This document shows, in pieces, positions 46,978 through 56,304 of a stretch of 64,000 nucleotides of DNA. The stretch covers positions 1-64,000 of the forward strand of contig JANYDU010000028.1 of NCBI GenBank assembly GCA_025359805.1, written 5' to 3'. The number at the start of each line of letters is the position of its first letter. Position 1 is the stretch's first letter. The DNA is from Bacteroidota bacterium (GTDB taxonomy: Bacteria; Bacteroidota; Bacteroidia; UKL13-3). The notes under the pieces were generated by a model. It was given only the letters and a program-made list of their open reading frames with translations. It had not been told where the DNA came from and did no database searches. A program made the position numbers and the translations under genes.

Positions 46978-47997
46978 TTAAACTCCATTAAACTGTTTTA
47001 AAAATCTAACATCGTTATTACTAAATACACGTAAATCTTTTACGTTGTATAATAACATAGTAATACGCTCTATTCCCATTCCAAATGCAAATCCTGTGTA
47101 TTTTTCTGCATCAATATGGTTTGATTTTAATACTTCAGGGTCAACCATTCCACACCCTAAAATTTCTACCCAACCACTGTGTTTACAAATATTACAACCT
47201 TCGCCTTTACAAAACATACATGATATATCCATTTCTGCTGATGGTTCTGTAAACGGAAAATAACTTGGCCTAAAACGGATATTAAATTCTTTACCAAACA
47301 TCTCTTTTACAAAATGATAAAGTGTTTGTTTTAAATCTGCAAACGAAACATTTTCATCAATATAAATTCCTTCTATTTGATGAAAAAAGCAATGTGCTCT
47401 GGCTGATATCGCTTCATTTCTATACACACGCCCTGGCATTATCGCCCTAATTGGCGGGGTTTCTGTCTCCATTAAGCGTACTTGAACGGATGATGTATGG
47501 GTGCGTAATGCAATATCTTTATCTACAAAAAAAGTGTCTTGCATATCTCTAGCGGGGTGGTTTTCTGGAAAATTTAATCCGCTGAAATTATGCCAATCAT
47601 TTTCAATTTCTGGTCCTTCTGTAAATACAAAGCCAAGTTTATTAAATATCTCCACTATTTTATTTTGTGTAATTAATAATGGATGTCTTGAACCTAATTC
47701 TATTGGCTCTCCTGATAATGATAAATCCAAAAATGATTGTTTATTTTTATTTTTATCAGTTCCAAATTGCAATTGAGCATCATTAATTTTTTTATCAGCA
47801 ATTAATTTCAACTCATTCATTAATTGACCAACACTTCTTTTTTCTTCATTTGGAACTTTTTTAAATTCCTCAAACAACTCATTCATCACACCCTTGCGTG
47901 ACAAGTATTTTAGCCGATATAATTCCGCTTCTTCAATTGAATGAATTGAAGTATTTAAAATTTCTTCTTTTATTTTATTTAATTTTTCTCTCATCAT
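46978..47997 (-). CDS. pheS: phenylalanine--tRNA ligase subunit alpha
   Basis: The 339-residue catalytic subunit that charges tRNA-Phe with PheT. An N-terminal coiled coil is followed by the class II core: motif 2 in AHCFFHQIEGIYID, FRPSYFPFTEPSAEMDI, and motif 3 in GFAFGMGIERITMLLY. A zinc-knuckle-like cluster CMFCKGEGCNICKHSGW occurs near residue 262, normal in this family. pheT is not adjacent. Two adjacent ATGs make the start either 47997 or 47994. It converges on maeB with 9 bp between. Confidence 0.97.
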   Translation of the reverse strand: MMREKLNKIKEEILNTSIHSIEEAELYRLKYLSRKGVMNELFEEFKKVPNEEKRSVGQLMNELKLIADKKINDAQLQFGTDKNKNKQSFLDLSLSGEPIELGSRHPLLITQNKIVEIFNKLGFVFTEGPEIENDWHNFSGLNFPENHPARDMQDTFFVDKDIALRTHTSSVQVRLMETETPPIRAIMPGRVYRNEAISARAHCFFHQIEGIYIDENVSFADLKQTLYHFVKEMFGKEFNIRFRPSYFPFTEPSAEMDISCMFCKGEGCNICKHSGWVEILGCGMVDPEVLKSNHIDAEKYTGFAFGMGIERITMLLYNVKDLRVFSNNDVRFLKQFNGV

Positions 47998-48430
47998 TTT
48001 ATCAGGTTCAACATCAAAACTAATTTAATTTTCAAATATCTTATTTCCCCGATTTCTATATTTATAAAATCTTATATAAAAATAGTATTAATAGTATATC
48101 GTGTTAATTTATAGAACAATTTTTTTTATAGAGTAGTGTTTTATTGGATAACCATTTTTCATCCACATTTCATCCACACCTAAGAGCGTTGTAAATAATG
48201 AATATTTTTATATTCATCCACAATGTTGATTACTTAAATCACATTAAATTGAGTATAACTTATTACAATATTTTTTGTGAATGATAAACATGTAATTTAT
48301 TAATAAGTGTGTAGTTGTTAGAATAAATTTTAGCAATTGTTTTTACTAACATATTAAACAGTTTAAAAACACAGCTTATTAACAGTTTTACTATTTACTT
48401 ATAATCAAATGATTACTTTAAAACTAATTA
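47998..48430. other. AT-rich non-coding region, candidate chromosomal origin (oriC)
   Basis: This is the largest gene-free stretch in the window (433 bp), very AT-rich, with no plausible frame. It holds three copies of the 10-mer TTCATCCACA (48158-48167, 48169-48178, 48213-48222), each one base off the DnaA box TTATCCACA, the first two spaced 11 bp apart. Weaker DnaA-box-like words are TTATTAACA (48376-48384) and, on the other strand, TGTGAATGA (48276-48284) and a GGATAA-containing site (48142-48151). parS-like sites lie 4-7 kb to the right, and mnmG (gidA), often origin-linked, is nearby. Gene orientation on either side does not diverge as expected, so this is a candidate only. Regulation of pheS and the lipoprotein gene is an alternative. 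Confidence 0.4.
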
Positions 48431-50023
48431 TTAAAATTTAATAAGTTTATTTAAATCTATAGTTTGTTCAAGATCCCAATAAGCTTTTAAATTAATTAAT
48501 TCGGGATTATAAAAAACACGTTCTGGTTGGCGTTTTAAGAAGAAATCTCCATTATCCCATTTTCCATTTTTATTTGTATCAAGAATTATTTTTATCTTAT
48601 AATTTCCAGGTAATAAATAATCAAAAAGCGTTTCTTTTCCTTGTGTGATTATAAACTCTTTTATAAGCGTTGATTCATCCTCATTTAGTATTTGTATAAT
48701 GTATAATTGATCACTTTTTGCTAATAATAAATTTAACTTTAATGAGCTATAATCCTTTAAACTTTTTGTTGTAAAACTGAACCTAGTTTCTTTATTGTAT
48801 TGTTTATAAATATCTTTAAACGCAGAGTCTTTTATGGAGATAGTATAAGATGTTTTTTCGTTGAGCGGATAGGATAAAAAAAGTTTTTCAGAAGTGTTGT
48901 AATAATTAAAATTTGGTTTTACTCTAATAGTATCTACCTTAAAAATAGTAAGTGTTGTATCAATAATTTCGCAAGGGTTTTGAAATATTATTTTTATACT
49001 ATCATTTAACTCTATTTTATTTTGAATTATAATATTAAATGAGGGTGGTTTAAGTTTTTTTCTAACTTTGATATTTAAAATATATAAAGTATCAGGAGAA
49101 TAAAATTTAAATGAAGTAACACTGTCTTCTGTTAGCTGGTCACTAAAAATAAATAATGAATCAATATCATTTTTACCTTTAGATAACCATGTAAAATACT
49201 TAACATCTTTAATGGGTTTAATAGAAATATTAGTGGGTTTATAAACTAAAAAACAATACTTCCCCAATTCTCTTGAAAAAGTATCTAATATTCTATTTAT
49301 AGCATATTTATCTGGCGAAAACAGCCATATTTTTTTATCTTTTAATGATGTATCTGTTGCGTTTAGTTGTTTTTTTATAAAAGAAATATCCTCGTTTTTA
49401 TCATACTTTAAATTCTTATTTTCATCATTAAATGCAACAAGATAAAATTGTTTATCTTGTATATTTTCTAATGAAAATGAGCCGTCATTTTTTGACTTAG
49501 TAAAGTAAAAGGGTTTATGTTTATATATGATAGAATCATAAAAATTTTCAGCATCATATAATCCAACACTAATTCCCTTTTCTGTTTTGCCAGTAAAAGA
49601 ATTTATTACTGTTCCAGAAATAATATTTGTATCTAACTCTGCACCTGTTGAAAACACGTAACGAAGATTTTCAATAACATTACCTTCATGGTTATCTATA
49701 ACAGCATTGCCAAAATTAATGGTATAAGTTGTATTGCGTTTTAGTGGATTTAAAAAGGTAACATTTAGCACTTTTCCCCTCACTTCAAATTCAGGTTTTT
49801 CGTCTAGTGGGGGCGAAATAATTATTTGTTCATTTGGGTTATTCAGTATAATAAACTCGTTAAACTTTATATTAATCCCGCGCTCGTTAAAATTAACTTT
49901 TTTGTTTTCCGGGCTCATTTTTTCTACCAAAGGCGATGAATTATCCTTTGCGCCACCGCTTGGTGGAACTTGCACAGCGCAGGATGCAATAATTAAAACA
50001 AAAACAATAATTAGAACTCTCAT
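48431..50023 (-). CDS. Ig-like domain-containing lipoprotein
   Basis: A 530-residue outer-envelope protein. The lipobox is LIIASC with the acylated cysteine at about residue 15; PPSGGAKDNSSP follows, the usual start of this Bacteroidota family. Residues ~30-125 form a bacterial Ig-like (Big_5/SbsA type) domain (INIKFNEFIILNNPNEQIIISPP, NTTYTINFGNAV). A carboxypeptidase-regulatory-like stretch follows (SGTVINSFTGKTEKGISVGLYD), with FNDENKNLKYDKNED and ILDTNKNGKWDNGDF repeats near the middle and end. It overlaps the upstream methyltransferase gene by 4 bp and is last in the mnmG operon. Confidence 0.8.
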   Translation of the reverse strand: MRVLIIVFVLIIASCAVQVPPSGGAKDNSSPLVEKMSPENKKVNFNERGINIKFNEFIILNNPNEQIIISPPLDEKPEFEVRGKVLNVTFLNPLKRNTTYTINFGNAVIDNHEGNVIENLRYVFSTGAELDTNIISGTVINSFTGKTEKGISVGLYDAENFYDSIIYKHKPFYFTKSKNDGSFSLENIQDKQFYLVAFNDENKNLKYDKNEDISFIKKQLNATDTSLKDKKIWLFSPDKYAINRILDTFSRELGKYCFLVYKPTNISIKPIKDVKYFTWLSKGKNDIDSLFIFSDQLTEDSVTSFKFYSPDTLYILNIKVRKKLKPPSFNIIIQNKIELNDSIKIIFQNPCEIIDTTLTIFKVDTIRVKPNFNYYNTSEKLFLSYPLNEKTSYTISIKDSAFKDIYKQYNKETRFSFTTKSLKDYSSLKLNLLLAKSDQLYIIQILNEDESTLIKEFIITQGKETLFDYLLPGNYKIKIILDTNKNGKWDNGDFFLKRQPERVFYNPELINLKAYWDLEQTIDLNKLIKF

Positions 50024-50913
50024 CTGTTTTTAACAACGAACAACAAGCTTGAATAATCTTTTTTACTAACAGCATTTATGGTTGAAACTGTTCCAGAAAT
50101 TGCCCCTTTTAAAAAAGATAAACGATTACCTTTATGAACCTCGCTTCGCATACTGATGTATGGGGCATCAAAAATCATTGGTCTTGTATCTACAACTTTA
50201 AAACCATGTTTTGCCATTAAAGCATCAAAACTTTTTTGGTTGAAGTGATATAAATGTCGAGGAACATCATAACCATCCCAAAATTCTTTATAATATTTAG
50301 CATCCCACGAATTAGAGTTGGGAACAGCAATAAACAAAGTTCCGTTTTCTTTCAATAATCGTTTCAATTGTTGCATACGTTCGTTCAACAAATGAACATG
50401 TTCTAAAACGTGCCATTGGGTAATTATATCAAAACTATTTTGGGTCAGACTATCTAATTCAGATTCGTTTTTTACTTCATACCCGAATCGTTTTTTCACA
50501 TAATTAATTGCATCATCACTAATATCAATACCAATACTTTTGAATGTATTATCTTTTATTGCTCCGTCTAAAAAATAGCCTAAGCCACAACCCAGATCCA
50601 TTAAATTACCACCATCATGATAGGACTTAATTAAAGCTAATTTTTGCTTGATACTAAAATCTCGCACCGCATCATAGAGTTTATACATAAAACTAAAACC
50701 TGCCTTATCTCCTGCGTGTGATACGTACCTTTCTGATTGATAATACTTTCCTATTTCATTAGAACTAGGGCGTGGGTTTGTAAATAAAAACGAGCACTCA
50801 TTGCAGCGTAGCAATTGAAATAATTCGCCCGTGGCAACAAAATCTTTACACGAAAAAAGCGGAGTAAATAGGGTGTTTCCACAAACAAGACAAGATGTAA
50901 GGTTTTCCATCAC
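50020..50913 (-). CDS. class I SAM-dependent methyltransferase with zinc-ribbon
   Basis: A 297-residue protein. The N-terminus has a CxxC...CxxC zinc ribbon (CLVCGNTLF to LRCNECSFLF). The SAM-binding motif is NLMDLGCGLGYFLDGAI near residues 95-111, followed by SIGIDISDDAI and the acidic-loop ITQWHVLEHV. The type is common for small-molecule or sugar methyltransferases; the substrate is unknown. It sits 15 bp after mnmG and overlaps the lipoprotein gene (ATGA), so it is translationally coupled. Confidence 0.88.
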   Translation of the reverse strand: MMENLTSCLVCGNTLFTPLFSCKDFVATGELFQLLRCNECSFLFTNPRPSSNEIGKYYQSERYVSHAGDKAGFSFMYKLYDAVRDFSIKQKLALIKSYHDGGNLMDLGCGLGYFLDGAIKDNTFKSIGIDISDDAINYVKKRFGYEVKNESELDSLTQNSFDIITQWHVLEHVHLLNERMQQLKRLLKENGTLFIAVPNSNSWDAKYYKEFWDGYDVPRHLYHFNQKSFDALMAKHGFKVVDTRPMIFDAPYISMRSEVHKGNRLSFLKGAISGTVSTINAVSKKDYSSLLFVVKNR

Positions 50914-50928
50914 AGCAAATAAAAGAAA

Positions 50929-52800
50929 TTATCTTCCCAAATGCACCAACAAAACAGAAACATCTGCAGGAGATATCCCACTTATTCGTGCTGCTTGTCC
51001 AACGGTTCTCGGTTTTTGTTTATTAAGTTTTTCACGAGCCTCACTTGAAAGGGATTGTATAGATAAGAAATCAAAGTCATCATTTATTCGCAAACCCTCA
51101 AGCCGATTCATTTTTTCAACCATTAATATTTCCTTTTCTAAATACCCTTCATATTTTAAAAGTATTTCCGCCTGTAGCATTGCTTCTTCTTCAAAGGGGG
51201 CGATAAAATCATTAACCGAATTAAGTGCAAGTTGAATATCTTTTAGTGTTACTTGTGGCCTACTTAATATTTGTTCAAGTTTATAATTTTGTTGAATTTC
51301 TGCTGTGCCAAGCTCATTAAGCAAAGGGTTAATTTGAGATGGAGTAACAGAGGTTTTCTTAAAATATTGAACAATTTGATTGGTATCAGAAATTTTCTTT
51401 TTAACATTTTCTAAACGTTCATCAGATGCTAACCCAAGCTTGTTACTAATTTCTGTTAAACGTATATCGGCATTGTCTTGGCGAAGCAATAATCGATATT
51501 CAGCACGTGAAGTAAACATTCTGTAAGGCTCATCTGTACCTTTGTTTACAAGGTCATCAATTAAAACACCTATATATGCCTCTGATCGCTTAAGAATAAA
51601 GGCCTCTTTTTGATGAACATTTTGATGAGCGTTTATGCCCGCAATTAATCCCTGACATGCGGCTTCTTCATATCCTGTTGTTCCATTAATTTGCCCTGCA
51701 AAAAACAGGTTTTTTATTTGATGAGTTTCAAGCGTTAGTTTTAATTGTGTTGGTGGGAAATAATCATATTCTATAGCATAACCAGGTCGAAACATTTTAG
51801 CGTTTTCAAAACCAGGAATGAGCCTTATCGCCTTAAATTGTATATGGTCGGGCAAAGAAGTTGAAAACCCATTAACATATATTTCAACGGTATTCCAACC
51901 CTCGGGTTCTACAAAAATTTGATGTCGCTCTCGTTCTGCAAATCTATTTATTTTATCTTCTATTGATGGACAGTATCTTGGGCCTAACCCTTTTATTCTT
52001 CCTGCGTACATGGGAGATTCATCAAAACCTGTGCGCAGTATTTCATGAACCTTTTCATTGGTATATGTTATCCAACAGCAACGTTGTTTTTCTATATTTA
52101 CAGGAGAGGTTTCTATAGAGTAAGAAAATTTTTTTGGGTTGAAATCCCCATCCTGACGCTCCATGTTTTCATAATTTAATGAACGACCGTCAATTCTTGG
52201 AGGTGTACCTGTCTTCATTCTTCCGCTTTCAAAACCCAACTCAATTAGCTGTTCTGTTAAACCAGAAGACGCTTTTTCTCCAATTCTCCCACCACCATAT
52301 TGCTTTGTTCCAATATGAATAATACCGTTTAAAAATGTTCCGTTTGTTAATATCACGGAATCTGATTCAACTCTTTGCCCCATTCCTGTTACTACGCCCT
52401 TAACAACCCCATTTTTAGTTATCAACCCACAAACCATATCTTGCCAAAAGTCCACATTTGGCGTTTTTTCTAATCGCTCTCTCCATTCAGCTGAAAATTG
52501 CATTCGGTCATTTTGTGTTCTTGGGCTCCACATAGCAGACCCTTTCGAAAGGTTGAGCATTCGAAACTGAATGGTAGATTTATCCGAAACCAATCCCGAG
52601 TATCCACCAAGAGCATCTATTTCTCTAACGATTTGACCCTTAGCTATACCACCCATAGCAGGGTTACAGCTCATTTGAGCAATCTTATTCATGTCCATTG
52701 TTATTAATAGAACACTTGAGCCCAAATTAGCTGCGGCTGCAGCCGCCTCACAGCCTGCATGCCCAGCACCAACTACTACTACATTATATTTATTAAACAT
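50929..52800 (-). CDS. mnmG: tRNA uridine-5-carboxymethylaminomethyl synthesis enzyme MnmG
   Basis: A 623-residue FAD enzyme that, with MnmE, modifies U34 of certain tRNAs. FAD-binding motif VVVGAGHAGCEAA (residues ~8-20); MSCNPAMGGIAKGQIVREIDALGG; GTFLNGIIHIG; RYCPSIEDKI; and the C-terminal helical MnmE-binding part ending RISGISPADVSVLLVHLGR. The gene (formerly gidA) is often near the chromosome origin, in line with the parS sites beside it. mnmE is not in this window. Confidence 0.97.
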   Translation of the reverse strand: MFNKYNVVVVGAGHAGCEAAAAAANLGSSVLLITMDMNKIAQMSCNPAMGGIAKGQIVREIDALGGYSGLVSDKSTIQFRMLNLSKGSAMWSPRTQNDRMQFSAEWRERLEKTPNVDFWQDMVCGLITKNGVVKGVVTGMGQRVESDSVILTNGTFLNGIIHIGTKQYGGGRIGEKASSGLTEQLIELGFESGRMKTGTPPRIDGRSLNYENMERQDGDFNPKKFSYSIETSPVNIEKQRCCWITYTNEKVHEILRTGFDESPMYAGRIKGLGPRYCPSIEDKINRFAERERHQIFVEPEGWNTVEIYVNGFSTSLPDHIQFKAIRLIPGFENAKMFRPGYAIEYDYFPPTQLKLTLETHQIKNLFFAGQINGTTGYEEAACQGLIAGINAHQNVHQKEAFILKRSEAYIGVLIDDLVNKGTDEPYRMFTSRAEYRLLLRQDNADIRLTEISNKLGLASDERLENVKKKISDTNQIVQYFKKTSVTPSQINPLLNELGTAEIQQNYKLEQILSRPQVTLKDIQLALNSVNDFIAPFEEEAMLQAEILLKYEGYLEKEILMVEKMNRLEGLRINDDFDFLSIQSLSSEAREKLNKQKPRTVGQAARISGISPADVSVLLVHLGR

Positions 52801-52823
52801 CTGGTTATCAATAACTTTATTTA

Positions 52824-52839
52824 TATTTCACGTGAAACA
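52824..52839. promoter_or_regulatory. parS-like centromere site 1
   Basis: TATTTCACGTGAAACA matches the widely conserved parS consensus TGTTTCACGTGAAACA at 15 of 16 positions and contains the full TTTCACGTGAAA palindrome. It lies in the 43-bp gap between ybeY and mnmG. ParB would load here for chromosome segregation. Confidence 0.8.
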
Positions 52840-52843
52840 TGGG

Positions 52844-53305
52844 CTATTTTATTAAAGACAAATAATAATTTTCTTTGTCTCTTATCTTTTTAATTTCCTC
52901 TGGTTTTTTATCATTATACCCGCATAAATGTAAAATACCGTGGATTATTACTCTGTGAACCTCTTGTGTAAACTTGGTTTTGTTGATTTTTGCATTTTCT
53001 TTTACACGAATAATGCTAATATATATGTCAGCAGTAATCAAATCATTTTCACACATATCAAAAGTAATAATATCCGTTAGGTTATTGTGTTTTAAGTGTT
53101 TTTTGTTTATTTCTAACAAAAACGAATCACTACAAAAGTTAATGTCTATGTAGTTCAACTTTTTTCTCTCGAATATAATGGTATCATTTATCCACTTACG
53201 AATAACAATTTTTTTCGCCAATCTGTAGTTCACATCCACAAGATTGATTTGAATATTATTAGTTAAGTAACGTGACTGTTCCTGTTTTTGTTTTTTCTGA
53301 TCCAT
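52844..53305 (-). CDS. ybeY: endoribonuclease YbeY
   Basis: A 153-residue metal-dependent RNase for 16S rRNA maturation and ribosome quality control. The motif is HGILHLCGYND: two metal-binding histidines are present, but the usual third (GYDH) is replaced, with Asp the likely ligand, a variant I know from Bacteroidota (GYKD-type). LTDIITFDM and the strand before it also match. The start at 53305 (MDQKKQ) overlaps the end of the T9SS gene by 47 bp; no later start keeps the first strand (NIQINLVDVNYRL) intact. mnmG follows 43 bp later. Confidence 0.88.
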   Translation of the reverse strand: MDQKKQKQEQSRYLTNNIQINLVDVNYRLAKKIVIRKWINDTIIFERKKLNYIDINFCSDSFLLEINKKHLKHNNLTDIITFDMCENDLITADIYISIIRVKENAKINKTKFTQEVHRVIIHGILHLCGYNDKKPEEIKKIRDKENYYLSLIK

Positions 53306-55022
53306 TGGTACCAATAATAGTCATTTTATAAAAATAAACCCCTTGTACACAGCTTTGTCCTTTTATGTCTTTACCATCCCAACCTATAGTAAGGTCAGAA
53401 ATCTTCACCACCTCACCACCCCACCGATCATATACTTCAAGATTTGATTTTTTATAATCAATATAGCTTCCTCCGGGCTGAAATGTAGTATTAATTCCCT
53501 GCGGGTTAAATGCATTCGGTATGTAAACTAAAGGCTCTCCAACAATACATGAATGATTAGAGTAACTGAAGTTATATTTTGCACTTTGCTTTGCAACGAT
53601 ATAATAACATATACCCATTGAGCCTATATAGACAGACGGTTTTTTGTCTATATAAACAGAATCAGCAGAAGAAACAGAATCGATTAACTCATAAGTGATC
53701 ATATCGCTATTTATATTTGTGCCCCTATATATGATATATTTTTCAACACCACTATCCCAGTAATTGTATTTATCCCAAAATAAGGCGTTTTGATTGCCAG
53801 AAACTATTGTTTTTAGAAAAATTGAATTGGAAGCGACAGTTTCTAATGTTATTGTACCGCACAAGTTTACAGATTGAATTTTGTATTTAAAGCTATTATT
53901 TGAGGCGTCTATATTATCGTAATATGGCAATTGTGAAACATTATTTATAGTGCCAATATTAAGATAACTTATCCCATCCAAAGACCTTAATATATTCAAT
54001 CTTTTCCACTCATCTTCTGGTTTAATTGTAACTTCAACCTTAATAGGGGTGTTGTCAACATTGTTCACGGATACATTTAGCAAAGAGATATTTTTGGGCT
54101 CACTTCTAAATCGGGTATTGATTTTTTTTTGGTTAGAAGTCGAAGTAACCAAATTTGTGGTATCCTTTATTGCACGAATATAAAACAGAATTGTGTCGCC
54201 TAAAACTATTTGTTCTGAATATGTCAAAATGTTTTCTGTGGTAGAATCCAATAGAAGTGTTAATCCAGAATTAATTTTTTTGAATATATAATAGTTTTTG
54301 ATCTTACTCCAGCCGACATAGGGAGTCCATATTAATTGGGTTGTTTTTTTGCATGTATCAGTTTGGGTTGTTAGATATATTGTTTTATGTGGATTTACGC
54401 CAAAAAACCCGACATTATCGCAACTATCCACTACATTCAGGTCATATTTTTGTGAACCAATAGATGGGTCTGAATAAAAAAATGTGTCAACGATAAATGT
54501 GTCTTTGTTTCCAAATGGGTTTATTGATTTATATTTTCCTTTAGAGGCGCTGTCTAAATAAACAATATAATGACTGAAATTTTTAGAATAATTAGAATGC
54601 CAACCGATTATCACTTTATTGGCGCTGTCAACGCTTACCGAGTCTATTACACTTTGATATTCAGGAGATATATTAACTGGAAGGGTATCTGAAAATTGAT
54701 AATGTTTTAATCCGCAGAAATCAACATTTTCTATACAATAATACCAGTTTTTTGCCCCAGCCCCAACATTTGCATTTATGTGAGTATAAGTCTGTGCGCT
54801 TATATTAGAAATAGAATCTATTAAACTAAAAGGACCCGATGTACCATTTCTTGCCCAAATATAATAATTCGAAAAAACATTACAAGTGTCGGTTGTTCGA
54901 TACCAATATAATGTTACATTTAAACCATCATTGCATATTCTTCTTATATTAACAGGGTTTGTAGCGCTATACCCCAAGTTAATAACAAATAAAAGCAATA
55001 TAAATAAAAATTTATTTCGCAT
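53259..55022 (-). CDS. T9SS type B sorting domain-containing protein (gliding motility-associated C-terminus)
   Basis: A 587-residue secreted protein. The start is 55022, giving signal peptide MRNKFLFILLLFVINLGYS; this overlaps the M16 gene by 11 bp. Several fibronectin type III-like domains follow. The C-terminal ~90 residues are a T9SS type B sorting domain: VYIPNAFNPQGINTTFQP, LEVYDRWGGEVVKIS, GWDGKDIKGQSCVQGVYFYKM and final TGTVTLLN. Type B cargo is often surface-anchored and adhesive. It is embedded in a housekeeping operon between peptidase genes and ybeY. Confidence 0.85.
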   Translation of the reverse strand: MRNKFLFILLLFVINLGYSATNPVNIRRICNDGLNVTLYWYRTTDTCNVFSNYYIWARNGTSGPFSLIDSISNISAQTYTHINANVGAGAKNWYYCIENVDFCGLKHYQFSDTLPVNISPEYQSVIDSVSVDSANKVIIGWHSNYSKNFSHYIVYLDSASKGKYKSINPFGNKDTFIVDTFFYSDPSIGSQKYDLNVVDSCDNVGFFGVNPHKTIYLTTQTDTCKKTTQLIWTPYVGWSKIKNYYIFKKINSGLTLLLDSTTENILTYSEQIVLGDTILFYIRAIKDTTNLVTSTSNQKKINTRFRSEPKNISLLNVSVNNVDNTPIKVEVTIKPEDEWKRLNILRSLDGISYLNIGTINNVSQLPYYDNIDASNNSFKYKIQSVNLCGTITLETVASNSIFLKTIVSGNQNALFWDKYNYWDSGVEKYIIYRGTNINSDMITYELIDSVSSADSVYIDKKPSVYIGSMGICYYIVAKQSAKYNFSYSNHSCIVGEPLVYIPNAFNPQGINTTFQPGGSYIDYKKSNLEVYDRWGGEVVKISDLTIGWDGKDIKGQSCVQGVYFYKMTIIGTNGSEKTKTGTVTLLN

Positions 55023-56304
55023 TTTTTTTTCCAACGATCACCTCAATCAAATCTTGTTCTTGAAGATATTTGTTTGCAATCTCTATAAGATTATTTGGTG
55101 TTGTGTTTTTTACTTTTTCAATAAAATTATAATAATACTGATAGCTTAATTTGTAATCAATCAAAATTTTGTGTCTATCCATAATTGAAAAAGGACCATC
55201 AACACTTCTTAGAAATGAACCCATCATATAGTTTTTGGCTAACATTAATTCATCATGTGGAATAACTGTTTTTCTTAAATTACTTATTTCTCTATATATT
55301 TCTGTCAACCCCTTTTCTTGTAATGGAGCATTTATTTCAGTACTTATATAAAAGCAACCAGACCTTAAATAACTCTCAACAGAAGAGTGTATTCCATAAG
55401 TTAGCCCTTTTTCTTCTCTGATATTTCTCATCAACCTAGACCCAAAATAACCACCTAATATTAGATTTAGCAACTGTAGGCTACTATTATCTGGGTGCGT
55501 TCTATTAAACAAAGCTCTTCCAATTCTAATTGCCGACTGAACAGAATCTTTTTTTTCTATGAAATAACTTTTGGGCAAAGGATAATCAAATTCGGTAATT
55601 GGCTTTTTTGTTAATATAGAAACGGGTATTCCAGAAAATAATTGTTCGCACACCTTTAGTATGGTTTCGTCAACACAACCCGCCATCAGGATGTATTTTA
55701 TACCCATTTTATAGTTATGATTAAAAAATGACACCAATGTTTCACGTGAAATTTTTTCATAATCAACTGAACTAGAATATGTTCCATAACAACATTGTTT
55801 CCCAAATATTGAAGAATAGAAAATGCGTCTGTTTAAAAATGAGTTTCTCTGCTCGTTTACTGCTAATCTTTGTATTGCATTAGTCTTATATGTTTCGAGT
55901 TCTTTTTCTGGGAAAACAGAGTCGCTAATAATTTCAATAATATAAGGAACACAAGAACTGAAGTGTTTTTTTAGGCAGTACAGGGTAACCACACTATCAT
56001 CAGCGGTACAATGCGTTTGAAAATAGGCACCATAATAATCTAGTTGTTCAGCGATTTGTTTGGCTGAATATTTTGATGTTCCCTCTGCTAACATTGTATT
56101 TGTTGCAACAGCAACAGCATTCTGTTCTTGTTTATTTATCCCCCCATCGAAAACAAGGTCTAGCCGAATAACATCTTCTGTTCCAGCACTTATATAATGA
56201 ATATTTAATCCAGTTTTTAAAACATATAATTGAGCCTGAATGAAATTAATATTATTAATCTCTTCCGATTCTGGAGCTATTTTCTTGTTAATATCAATCC
56301 TCAT
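55012..56304 (-). CDS. M16 family peptidase-like protein, non-catalytic subunit
   Basis: A 430-residue protein with the M16 (pitrilysin/processing protease) fold but no HxxEH zinc motif in the N-terminal half, so it should be the non-catalytic partner. The C-terminal part has the REEKGLTYGIHSSVES stretch whose Arg/Tyr pair completes the partner's active site in known two-subunit M16B peptidases. The ATG at 56304 overlaps the catalytic subunit's stop (ATGA), so the two are coupled and probably form a heterodimer. A parS-like site lies inside the coding region at 55738. Confidence 0.88.
   Translation of the reverse strand: MRIDINKKIAPESEEINNINFIQAQLYVLKTGLNIHYISAGTEDVIRLDLVFDGGINKQEQNAVAVATNTMLAEGTSKYSAKQIAEQLDYYGAYFQTHCTADDSVVTLYCLKKHFSSCVPYIIEIISDSVFPEKELETYKTNAIQRLAVNEQRNSFLNRRIFYSSIFGKQCCYGTYSSSVDYEKISRETLVSFFNHNYKMGIKYILMAGCVDETILKVCEQLFSGIPVSILTKKPITEFDYPLPKSYFIEKKDSVQSAIRIGRALFNRTHPDNSSLQLLNLILGGYFGSRLMRNIREEKGLTYGIHSSVESYLRSGCFYISTEINAPLQEKGLTEIYREISNLRKTVIPHDELMLAKNYMMGSFLRSVDGPFSIMDRHKILIDYKLSYQYYYNFIEKVKNTTPNNLIEIANKYLQEQDLIEVIVGKKNAK
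55738..55753. promoter_or_regulatory. parS-like centromere site 2
   Basis: TGTTTCACGTGAAATT matches the parS consensus at 14 of 16 positions, with the complete TTTCACGTGAAA palindrome. It is inside the M16 coding region, 2.9 kb from site 1. parS sites commonly lie in coding DNA near the origin. Confidence 0.7.

Noticed and set aside
41101..48430. Reading the plus-then-minus gene orientation around 48 kb as a replication terminus
   Set aside because: Strand bias is weak in this phylum and orientation changes many times across the window; no dif-like site was recognised. It does, however, lower confidence in the oriC reading.
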